From assembly GCA_018902765.1 (NCBI GenBank), contig JAHIQC010000112.1:1-8520 (forward strand): 8,520 bases of DNA, read 5' to 3'. The position numbers were made by a program, and so were the translations under genes. Position 1 is the first letter of the stretch. Each line of letters begins with the position of its first letter. The notes under the pieces are model-generated. The model was given only the letters and a program-made list of their open reading frames with translations, had not been told where the DNA came from and made no database searches. This document shows positions 1-5,588 of this stretch, piece after piece. This stretch comes from Actinomycetota bacterium (lineage in GTDB: Bacteria; Actinomycetota; Coriobacteriia; Anaerosomatales; JAHIQC01).

Positions 1-1211
1 GTGGGGTCCTCATCGACACTGTAGCTCCCGCGACCACCATCGCCGGACTGCCGACGGGAGCCTCCACCGACGAGGTGACCTTCACGCTGAGCGCTGAGGA
101 CGGATCGGGCAGCGGCGTTGCAGACACCTACTACCGCCTCAATGGCGGAGCCGACACCACCTACACCGCAGAGGTCGTCGTAGAGGCAGAGGGAACCACG
201 ACGATCGAGTACTGGTCGGTAGACAACGCTGAGAACATCGAAGACGTGAACAGCGTCGACGTTGAGATCGTTGCCGAGGCCCTCGTGCCGATAGAAGGCG
301 CCGACCGCTACCAGACCGCGATAGAGATCTCTCAGGCCAACTGGGAGGCAGCCGAAACCGTTGTCATCGCAACCGGCAACAACTGGCCCGACGCACTCGG
401 TGGCTCCGCACTCGCAGGCGCAGTGGGCGGCCCGGTACTGATGTCACGTCTCGACGCAATCCCGGATGAGGTGCTTGCCGAAGTCGATCGCCTGGGTGCG
501 AGCACGGCATACGTCCTCGGCGGTGAACGCGCACTGACCGCCGACGTGCTGGCACAACTCGAAACTGCACTTGGTGAGACCAACGTGATCCGTATCGGAG
601 GTGCCGACCGCTATGAGACCGCGGAGTTGGTTGCCGATGAAGTCGTCTCGATACTCGGCGACTCTTACGACGGCACCGCATTCATCGCGACCGGCGGAGA
701 TTTCGCCGATGCGCTCGCCGCGTCTCCGATGGCCGCGGCAAACGGCTGGCCAGTCTACCTGGCCCGCAAGCCGGTAATCTCCGACCAGACCCTCGACGCG
801 ATGGTGAACGCCGGCGTCACCGACGCGATCCTGCTCGGCGGTGACGCGGCCATGCCGGAGGGCACGGTCGTGACCGTACTCGCGGCAGGAATCAGTGCGA
901 AGCGCATCGATGGCGATAACCGCTACGAGACCGCAGCCAAGGTCGCCGAGTACGGCGTCACGGATGCCGGACTGGCCTGGGAGGGTGTCGCCATAGCGAC
1001 TGGCGAGGACTTCCCCGACGCACTAGCCGGAGGTCCTGCTCAGGCGCTCGTGGGTGCGGGTATGCTGCTGTCCCCGAGCGATCAGCTCTCGGGATACACC
1101 GCGGACAAGCTCTCCGAACACAAGTACGACATCTCGAGCGTAGCGTTCTTCGGCGGAATCAAATCGCTGTCGGCCGACGTTCGCGAGGCCGTTGCCACTG
1201 CTCTGAACTAG
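1..1211 (+). CDS. Cell-wall-binding repeat 2 surface protein, C-terminal part (5' end outside window)
   Basis: The reading frame is open from base 3 to the TAG at 1209-1211, so about 402 residues of a longer protein are visible and the start lies upstream. The first ~90 residues resemble an Ig-like/OmpL47-type beta domain (motifs TVAPATT, DGSGSGV, IEYWSVDNAEN). Three cell-wall-binding repeat 2 units (PF04122 type) follow, beginning near bases 291, 594 and 906. Each opens with I-(E/G/D)-G-(A/D)-(D/N)-RY-(Q/E)-TA and contains an ATG-x(2)-(W/F)-x-DAL core and a LGG or FGG turn. In characterised clostridial relatives, three such units form a trimeric module that binds anionic cell-wall polymer and holds the protein on the surface. 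The function of the missing N-terminal part is unknown; enzyme, adhesin or S-layer roles are all possible. The repeat assignment is firm. Confidence 0.92.
   Translation, partial: GVLIDTVAPATTIAGLPTGASTDEVTFTLSAEDGSGSGVADTYYRLNGGADTTYTAEVVVEAEGTTTIEYWSVDNAENIEDVNSVDVEIVAEALVPIEGADRYQTAIEISQANWEAAETVVIATGNNWPDALGGSALAGAVGGPVLMSRLDAIPDEVLAEVDRLGASTAYVLGGERALTADVLAQLETALGETNVIRIGGADRYETAELVADEVVSILGDSYDGTAFIATGGDFADALAASPMAAANGWPVYLARKPVISDQTLDAMVNAGVTDAILLGGDAAMPEGTVVTVLAAGISAKRIDGDNRYETAAKVAEYGVTDAGLAWEGVAIATGEDFPDALAGGPAQALVGAGMLLSPSDQLSGYTADKLSEHKYDISSVAFFGGIKSLSADVREAVATALN
291..1208 (+). repeat. Three tandem ~100-codon cell-wall-binding repeats
   Basis: Three diverged tandem units lie inside the surface-protein gene. 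They start near 291, 594 and 906, giving spacings of 303 and 312 bases. Each encodes a variant of the sequence IxGxDRYxTA, followed about 25-35 residues later by ATGxxFxDAL. Similarity is clear at protein level but low at DNA level, so this is an old duplication and not a recent unstable repeat. Confidence 0.85.
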
Positions 1212-1229
1212 CCTCAATACACAGATGCG

Positions 1230-1264
1230 AAGGGGCTCCGCATTATGCGGGGCCCTTTCTCTTT
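1230..1264 (+). terminator. Rho-independent terminator of the surface-protein gene
   Basis: AAGGGGCTCCGC (1230-1241) pairs with GCGGGGCCCTTT (1247-1258) as a 12-bp stem with two G-T pairs. The loop is ATTAT, and a pyrimidine/T-rich tail runs to about 1264. It begins 19 bases after the stop codon and separates the surface-protein gene from the tetR operon. Confidence 0.88.
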
Positions 1265-1310
1265 CTCGGCACGGGAGCACGTCGCTTTCTGGCGGGCATC
1301 ATGCGGCATC

Positions 1311-1339
1311 TTGACAGTGGTAAGTTGTCAGTGTAAAGA
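1311..1339 (+). promoter_or_regulatory. Promoter of the tetR operon with an overlapping inverted repeat
   Basis: A consensus -35 TTGACA (1311-1316) is followed after 17 bases by the -10-like TAAAGA (1334-1339). An inverted repeat, TGACA (1312-1316) and TGTCA (1326-1330) with a 9-base gap, sits on the -35 and spacer. This is where a TetR-family repressor would be expected to bind for autoregulation. The -10 overlaps the ATG at 1339, which argues against that ATG being the translation start. Confidence 0.6.
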
Positions 1340-1383
1340 TGGACTCGAGCGATACTGTGACTCGACCTGCGAACGGAGCGCGC

Positions 1384-2022
1384 ATGAGCGCGACAGATAC
1401 CTATCACCACGGAGACTTGCGCCGCGCCTTGCTCGATACTGCGCTGGTTCTCATCGGCAAGAAAGGCGTTGCGGGGCTGTCGCTTCGAGAGGTCGCCGCT
1501 GGTGTGGGCGTAAGCCACGCGGCTCCCTATCACCACTTCGCTGACAAGACGGCTCTCATACACGCGCTCGGCAACGAGGGTATGGAGCTACTCGACGCGC
1601 ACATGGCGAGCGCCGAGAAGGCTGCCGGCGACGATCCGCGCGCGCGGCTGTTGGGCATCGGCATGGCGTATGTCGCATTTGCTGTGCAGCATCCTGAGTA
1701 CTACGCGACGTTCAGCTCGCCGGAGATGCAGACGCCGCCTTCTGCAAAGGAAGCGGCGGCATCGGACAGAACGCCCGGGGGAACCTGGGTGCGGCTCTTC
1801 AACGCGGTTCTGGCGTGCCAGGCCTCAGGGGATCTTCCGGCGGGCGACCCGATGGTGCTCGCGGTCTACCTGTGGTCTTTGGTGCACGGGCTGGCCGAGC
1901 TATGGCGCGCGGGGCCGCTTGAGCAACTGCCACAGGCGAGCGAAGGACTCGAGGCCCTGGCGATACAGGTTCTGAACGCGGCGCTCGGCGCCATGCACAC
2001 GACTGAAGGGTCACAGGGATGA
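1384..2022 (+). CDS. TetR/AcrR-family transcriptional regulator with WHG-type C-terminal domain
   Basis: The protein has 212 residues from the preferred start. An N-terminal DNA-binding three-helix domain (about 8-60) contains the helix-turn-helix LSLREVAAGVGVSHAAPYHHF (32-52) and the family-typical FADKTAL. The C-terminal ligand/dimer region contains YLWSLVHGLAELW (162-174), the hallmark of the WHG domain found in many TetR proteins. The ATG at 1384 is preferred over the in-frame ATG at 1339: GGAG (1375-1378) lies 5 bases ahead of it, and the likely -10 box covers 1339. The stop overlaps the next start (ATGA, 2019-2022), so the regulator and the membrane iron-sulfur protein are probably co-transcribed and translationally coupled. 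It likely represses its own operon in response to an unknown small molecule. Confidence 0.9.
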   Translation: MSATDTYHHGDLRRALLDTALVLIGKKGVAGLSLREVAAGVGVSHAAPYHHFADKTALIHALGNEGMELLDAHMASAEKAAGDDPRARLLGIGMAYVAFAVQHPEYYATFSSPEMQTPPSAKEAAASDRTPGGTWVRLFNAVLACQASGDLPAGDPMVLAVYLWSLVHGLAELWRAGPLEQLPQASEGLEALAIQVLNAALGAMHTTEGSQG

Positions 2023-2792
2023 GCACACGAAACCATGCATTTCCGAGGCGTCAGGCGGTTCGCCGAGTGGCGCTGCTGCTCTCCTTTGTCGCGTTCCCCC
2101 TCACGCTCAACTACTTCTCGCCCTACCTCATCGTGGACAGCGCGTTTCAGGGAGTCGTGAACGGCAGCCTGATCGTGTTCGCGTCCATGTTCCTAGGCTC
2201 GCTTGTGTTCGGACGACTCTGGTGCGGATGGGCGTGTCCCGCAGCCGGGCTTCAAGAGCCCTTGCTGCGCGTGAACGATCGCCGCGTAGACCGCAAGGCC
2301 GATCTCGTGAAGTGGGCGATCTGGGTTCCGTGGATCGCGCTCATCGTCTTCGCGGCGATGCGCGCAGGCGGCTACGTGTCGATCGACCCGTTCTACGGCA
2401 CCGTCGGCGGGATCTCTCTCGCGGGTGACGCCGAGCGTCCCGCAATATTCGCCTTCATCATCTACTTCGGCGTGGTCCTCACGTTCTTCGGCATCACCCT
2501 CGCGGTGGGCCGCCGAGGTGGTTGCCACGCGTTGTGCTGGATGGCGCCGTTCATGATCTCGGGCCGTGCGGCCCGCAACTCGCTCGGCGCCTGGCCCTCG
2601 CTTCGACTCGTGGCAGATTCCTCGGCATGTACGAAGTGCGGGACGTGCACGCGGGAGTGCCCGATGAGCGTGCCGGTGCAAGAGCTCGTGGCTTCGGAGT
2701 CGATGGAGCACGCGGAGTGCGTGCTGTGCGGCAGTTGCGTCGACGGATGCCCGAACAAGGCGATCCGCTACTCGTTCAGCACGGGCAAGTAG
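2019..2792 (+). CDS. Polytopic membrane 4Fe-4S ferredoxin-type protein (NapH/YccM/RdxA-like)
   Basis: This 257-residue integral membrane electron-transfer protein has hydrophobic segments near 17-39, 47-68, 97-114 and 143-163. CGWACP (69-74) and a second cysteine pair (C169, C173) match the Fer4_5 membrane-module pattern. A C-terminal domain carries two complete cluster motifs: C204-x2-C207-x2-C210-x3-C214-P and C234-x2-C237-x2-C240-x3-C244-P. NapH, YccM and RdxA/CcoG relatives pass electrons at the membrane, but the partner here is not evident. The start overlaps the stop of tetR, and AAGGG (2006-2010) precedes it by 8 bases. The 3' third recurs as a decayed copy at 4884-5120. This copy is the intact one, with all eight cluster cysteines present. 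The downstream convergent flavodoxin-fold gene could be a redox partner, which is only an inference. Confidence 0.88.
   Translation: MSTRNHAFPRRQAVRRVALLLSFVAFPLTLNYFSPYLIVDSAFQGVVNGSLIVFASMFLGSLVFGRLWCGWACPAAGLQEPLLRVNDRRVDRKADLVKWAIWVPWIALIVFAAMRAGGYVSIDPFYGTVGGISLAGDAERPAIFAFIIYFGVVLTFFGITLAVGRRGGCHALCWMAPFMISGRAARNSLGAWPSLRLVADSSACTKCGTCTRECPMSVPVQELVASESMEHAECVLCGSCVDGCPNKAIRYSFSTGK
2613..2792 (+). repeat. Direct repeat copy A (intact 4Fe-4S domain)
   Basis: This 180-base ferredoxin-domain coding stretch aligns without gaps to 4941-5120 at a constant offset of 2328. By hand count about 27 of 180 positions differ, roughly 85% identity. The copies bracket the flavodoxin and fic1 genes, so recombination between them could remove both. 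Confidence 0.85.
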
Positions 2793-3443
2793 CTACCCGC
2801 TCACCTCGCCCGCCTCGGCGTCGAGCGCTCTCAAGTCGGTACCGATGGGGCACTCGCGCAGGGCCTTGGCGCCCCACACGAGGTTGTGCGCCATGTAGCG
2901 AGCGGTGCGATTCGTGTACAGATGCCTGTCACCGCCGGCCTCGATGTAGCTCGGCCCGGGACCCGCGTCGCCGACCCAGTAGCAGTCCACGTTGGGCGGA
3001 ATCATGCAGCCGAGGTGCGTGAGGTTGAACAGGGTGTTCGCACAGCAGTCATGCGCGCCATCCTCGTTGCCGGTTACGATCACGCCACCCACTTTGCCGT
3101 AGAGCGGGTACTGGCCGGTGACCGGATCGCCCTCAGCGTACGTGCCGTCGAGACGTTCGAGAACCAACTGAGCTACCGAGGAACGGACTCCGAACCAGAT
3201 CGGCATCGCTACGACGAGTATGTCGCACGCCTTGATCTGCTCAAGGATTCCCGGCCACTCGTCGCCTTCGCCTTCGTCCGAGGAGATGCCGAATCTGACC
3301 TTGTGGTCCGCTACACGCACCGTTGCGGAGCTGACCCCCATCTCGCCCATGATCCCAGCTACCTTGTCGATGAGCGCCTGCGTGTTCGAGGGCTCCGGCG
3401 AGGCCTTCAGTGTGCAGTTCAAGAACAGCGCTTTTAGACTCAC
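2793..3443 (-). CDS. Flavodoxin-fold / NADPH-dependent FMN reductase-like protein
   Basis: From the GTG start the protein has 216 residues. It opens with SLKALFLNCTLKASPEPSNT (2-21), a beta strand followed by a phosphate-binding loop for FMN. DILVVAMPIWFG (74-85) and TGNEDGAHDC (124-133) are the second and third flavin-contacting loops of the flavodoxin/WrbA/FMN-reductase superfamily. An upstream TTG at 3488 would add 15 residues. The GTG at 3443 is preferred because AAGGAA (3451-3456 on this strand) lies 7 bases ahead of it and homology-like sequence begins there. It is a soluble cytoplasmic protein that probably reduces quinones, flavins or another acceptor; the substrate is unknown. It is convergent with the iron-sulfur gene with no bases between the two stop codons. 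No convincing promoter was identified in the 118 bases upstream. Confidence 0.85.
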   Translation of the reverse strand: MSLKALFLNCTLKASPEPSNTQALIDKVAGIMGEMGVSSATVRVADHKVRFGISSDEGEGDEWPGILEQIKACDILVVAMPIWFGVRSSVAQLVLERLDGTYAEGDPVTGQYPLYGKVGGVIVTGNEDGAHDCCANTLFNLTHLGCMIPPNVDCYWVGDAGPGPSYIEAGGDRHLYTNRTARYMAHNLVWGAKALRECPIGTDLRALDAEAGEVSG

Positions 3444-3561
3444 GGGTGTGTTCCTTAGGTCGAAGTGGCATGCATAGCTGATGCCCAAGACCGCCGGTTC
3501 TCATACCTTCATCGAGAAAGGAACGGGCCGGATGACCGACCTAGTGACAGTTACCACAGAG
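3444..3561. other. Intergenic spacer between the flavodoxin-fold gene and fic1
   Basis: These 118 bases separate the start of the flavodoxin-fold gene from the stop of fic1, both on the minus strand. They contain the flavodoxin ribosome site (3451-3456). On the plus strand they also hold an orphan translation-start-like signal: AAAGGAA (3517-3523), then ATG at 3532, whose frame runs into antisense fic1 sequence. No convincing terminator for fic1 was seen. Confidence 0.4.
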
Positions 3562-4710
3562 TTACTCGCCGGCGAAGATGTCTACATATGGCGTGTAGCG
3601 GAACCGTCGGTTCCTTGCCTGTCCAGTGATCTCCATGAGCAGCCCAGACGCCACAAACTTGTCCATTAGGTTGCTCGCTGCTTGGTAGCTCACATTGGTC
3701 AAGGTTGCGATGTCATTCACCGAGATATAGGGGCGAGTGTACAGCCGCTCAAGCACAACGAGCGCATTACCGGCAACTCGCCCAAAGTTGTTCACTATCA
3801 GCGATCTGTGGTTCTCACGTAGCGCAACAATGCGCCGAGCGGTGTCCGTAGCCTCACGGGAGACCTCGGCCATACCCTTCAGGAAGAACTTGATCCAACT
3901 CTCCCAGTCGCCAGTATCGCGGATGTTTTGCAGCAGCCTGTAGTACTCATCTCGATGGCTCTTGAAGTAGTGAGAAATGTAGAGCACCGGTGTCATCAGC
4001 GTGCCCTTTTCACAGAGTAGGAACGTGATTAGCAGCCGCCCGATACGACCATTGCCGTCCAGAAATGGGTGAATCGTCTCGAACTGCGCGTGTGCCAATC
4101 CTATCTTCACCAGCGCCGGAATCGGCCCATCTGCGTGCAAGAACCGCTCCAAATCCGCCAGAGCCGCCCCCAGTTCATGGGGAGGTGGTGGGACATATGT
4201 GGCCTCATTCAGTGTGGCGCCGCCTGGTCCAATCCAGTTTTGCGAAGTTCGAAGTTCCCCAGGAGTGAGTTTCGCTCCCCTGACACCACGGAGCAGGTGC
4301 TCATGAATCTCCCGGAGGAGGCGAGTCGATATGGGAAGCTCATCAAGGCGAGCGAGCCCGTAGTTCATTGCCTCGACGTAGTTGAGCACCTCATCAACGT
4401 CACGAGGCCTTTCGGGATCCGAGATGGCAGCCTCTGCTTCAAGCACGTCATTGAGTGAGCTCTGCGTGCCTTCAATCTGACTGGACAGTACTGCTTCCTT
4501 GCGCACGTACATGAAGACGAATAGCCCCGGATCGGGCAGTGTCTGAATGGAGCCATCGAGCCGGCCCAGCGCCCGATCCGCATCGGACAAGAGAGCGATC
4601 ATCTCGGCATCCATTTCGATCGATGGATCCGGCGGGAGGGATGCCGGTATGAAGGCCGAGTATGCCTCCGGCTGACGAACGTAGCGACCTGCTCTCGTAC
4701 TCGTCGTCAT
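3562..4710 (-). CDS. Fic-domain protein 1 (putative AMPylase, class II self-inhibited, C-terminal winged helix)
   Basis: The protein has 382 residues from the ATG at 4710, which has a strong GGGAGGGG ribosome site 7 bases upstream; the TTG at 4734 would add 8 residues. The N-terminal Fic_N region carries the inhibitory helix motif S76-S-Q-I-E80-G81, which in class II Fic proteins blocks the ATP gamma-phosphate site. The catalytic loop H214-PFLDGNGRIG-R225 is complete, including the histidine base, acidic residue and phosphate-binding Gly/Asn/Arg residues. Residues ~315-372 (LERLYTRPYISVNDIATLT, SYQAASNLMDKFVASGLL) look like a winged helix that may bind DNA. Such enzymes usually transfer AMP from ATP to target hydroxyls; the target here is unknown. 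GC content is visibly lower than in flanking genes, suggesting acquisition. It has its own promoter with repeats upstream. Confidence 0.93.
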   Translation of the reverse strand: MTTSTRAGRYVRQPEAYSAFIPASLPPDPSIEMDAEMIALLSDADRALGRLDGSIQTLPDPGLFVFMYVRKEAVLSSQIEGTQSSLNDVLEAEAAISDPERPRDVDEVLNYVEAMNYGLARLDELPISTRLLREIHEHLLRGVRGAKLTPGELRTSQNWIGPGGATLNEATYVPPPPHELGAALADLERFLHADGPIPALVKIGLAHAQFETIHPFLDGNGRIGRLLITFLLCEKGTLMTPVLYISHYFKSHRDEYYRLLQNIRDTGDWESWIKFFLKGMAEVSREATDTARRIVALRENHRSLIVNNFGRVAGNALVVLERLYTRPYISVNDIATLTNVSYQAASNLMDKFVASGLLMEITGQARNRRFRYTPYVDIFAGE

Positions 4711-4729
4711 CGTGTTTCCCCTCCCTGTA

Positions 4730-4832
4730 TTCAATGCTGGATTTAATATAGGAGATGATTGTCAGCATAGCAAAGGCTGCATTGAACAAGGACGACTATT
4801 AGCGCACAAGAATAGGCTGCATTGAACAAGGA
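4730..4832. repeat. Three TTCAATGC/GCATTGAA elements around the fic1 promoter, two inside a 19-bp direct repeat
   Basis: AGGCTGCATTGAACAAGGA occurs at 4774-4792 and again identically at 4814-4832, exactly 40 bases apart. The core GCATTGAA of each copy (4779-4786, 4819-4826) is matched by an inverted copy, TTCAATGC, at 4730-4737. The last lies between the fic1 -10 box and its ribosome site, while the direct copies lie just upstream of the -35. This bracketing is what an operator with a main and an auxiliary site looks like. The binding protein is not known; the winged-helix end of Fic1 is one candidate. Confidence 0.6.
4745..4773 (-). promoter_or_regulatory. Promoter of fic1
   Basis: Read on the minus strand, TTGCTA (4773-4768) and TATATT (4750-4745) are separated by exactly 17 bases. 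The -10 lies about 35 bases before the ATG at 4710, leaving room for the ribosome site. It is AT-rich in an otherwise GC-rich region and is flanked on both sides by GCATTGAA/TTCAATGC elements. Confidence 0.6.
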
Positions 4833-4883
4833 AGCGTACCGGCCGTCCAGATTCAGTTGTCATTATCACGATCATCATCGTAA

Positions 4884-5120
4884 TCATCGTTCGCGTACGT
4901 CATCTACTTCGCCGTCGTGCTCGCATTCTTCTTGGTCACGGCCGATTTCTCGGCATGTACGAAGTGCGGGAAGTGCACGCGCGAGTGCCCGATGAGCGTG
5001 CCGGTGCAGGAGCTGGTCGCTTCCGAGTCGATGGAGCACACGGAGTGCGTGCTGCGCGGCACCTGCGCCGATGTGTGCCCGAGCAAGGTGATCCACTACT
5101 CATTCTCGGGCGGGAAGTAG
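4884..5120 (+). pseudogene. Decayed 3' fragment of a second membrane 4Fe-4S protein gene
   Basis: The frame runs from just after a TAA at 4881-4883 to a TAG at 5118-5120. It encodes the fourth membrane segment (FAYVIYFAVVLAFF, aligning with residues 144-157 of the intact protein at 2019-2792) joined almost directly to the 4Fe-4S domain. Relative to the intact copy, 38 codons are missing at the junction, and everything upstream of the fourth membrane segment is lost. In the second cluster motif one cysteine codon (TGC) has become CGC, giving C-V-L-R-G-T-C, so that cluster has lost a ligand. A GTG at 4917 could start a 67-residue product, but no ribosome site is evident. The last 180 bases align without gaps to 2613-2792. 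The truncation, deletion and ligand loss together point to a pseudogene. Confidence 0.82.
4941..5120 (+). repeat. Direct repeat copy B (decayed 4Fe-4S domain)
   Basis: This is the partner of the repeat at 2613-2792, in the same orientation, both ending at a TAG stop codon. Differences include many third-position changes, which shows divergence as coding sequence before or during decay. There is also a cysteine-to-arginine change in the second cluster motif. Confidence 0.85.
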
Positions 5121-5163
5121 CGGCGCGGCGGCCTACTCGTGCGCTTCGTCGACCGAGGTGTGA

Positions 5164-5568
5164 GTGTCCGTGGTCGTGGTGCCCGTGTGCACGGTGGTTG
5201 CCGACTCGCCCGGCGCGACTTTCGCCGTGTCCGACTACACCTTCACCTACAAGAGCACGGAGAACGTCCAACAGGCCAACGGCGACACCAAATCGGCAGC
5301 CGTCTTTGGCGTGTCTCGGAATGGACGACCGCTCGGCGATATCACCCCCGGGCAGACGCAGTTCGCCGCGCAGGACCAGACTCGGCTCGATGCGTCAGTC
5401 ATGTCTGAGCCCCTCCGCGACATCTTCGTGGTGTGGGAAGGCACGCAGGGCGGTCAGCTCTCGATGAACGTGAAGATCAATCCCCTGATCGGCTTCGCGT
5501 GGGGTGGGTTCGCGCTCCTGTTGCTCGGCGCAGGCCTCGCCGCATGGCCCAAGAAGGGAGGAGAGTAG
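5164..5568 (+). CDS. C-terminal fragment of a CcmF/NrfE-type cytochrome c heme lyase
   Basis: This 134-residue frame starts at GTG 5164 (GAGG at 5155-5158, 5 bases upstream) immediately after an in-frame TGA. The sequence YTFTYKSTENVQ, followed by VFGVSRNGRPLGDITPGQTQF, a DIFVVWEGTQGGQ turn and the final membrane segment INPLIGFAWGGFALLLLGAGLAAW, matches the last extracytoplasmic beta domain and C-terminal helix of CcmF-family heme lyases. Those proteins are usually about 600-700 residues. The multi-spanning N-terminal part with the tryptophan-rich heme-handling region is absent from this window. The fragment therefore cannot carry out heme ligation alone. It is most likely a remnant left by deletion or insertion; a deliberately split CcmF is less likely because no other ccm gene is nearby. 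The end AAGGGAGGAGAGTAG could have served as the ribosome site for a lost downstream gene. Confidence 0.72.
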   Translation: MSVVVVPVCTVVADSPGATFAVSDYTFTYKSTENVQQANGDTKSAAVFGVSRNGRPLGDITPGQTQFAAQDQTRLDASVMSEPLRDIFVVWEGTQGGQLSMNVKINPLIGFAWGGFALLLLGAGLAAWPKKGGE

Positions 5569-5588
5569 GCGATCTGCCGAGGAAACCG

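Noticed and set aside
1023..1280. Minus-strand 85-codon frame across the end of the surface-protein gene
   Set aside because: It lies opposite the third cell-wall-binding repeat and reads through the terminator; no domain is recognisable.
2193..2711. 172-codon minus-strand frame opposite the iron-sulfur gene
   Set aside because: The opposite strand has complete ferredoxin motifs and membrane segments. The antisense product is low-complexity Arg/His-rich sequence, typical of a GC-rich shadow frame.
4734..4880. Short antitoxin gene upstream of fic1 (FicA-like)
   Set aside because: No small frame with a ribosome site is present. The inhibitory helix is already inside the Fic protein, as in class II enzymes; the same holds upstream of fic2.
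4863..4890. ATC/ATCATCGTA-rich stretch as a tandem repeat or CRISPR-like element
   Set aside because: Only two short ATCATCGT units are present, with no spacer pattern; it is probably just low-complexity sequence at the broken gene's edge.
5134..5220. Minus-strand frame ending in a Thr/His-rich tail (TTTTDTHTSVDEAHE then TAG)
   Set aside because: It reads like a protein tail, but it overlaps the CcmF-like frame, no longer coding region continues upstream, and His/Thr-rich strings arise easily from GTG/GTC-rich sequence.
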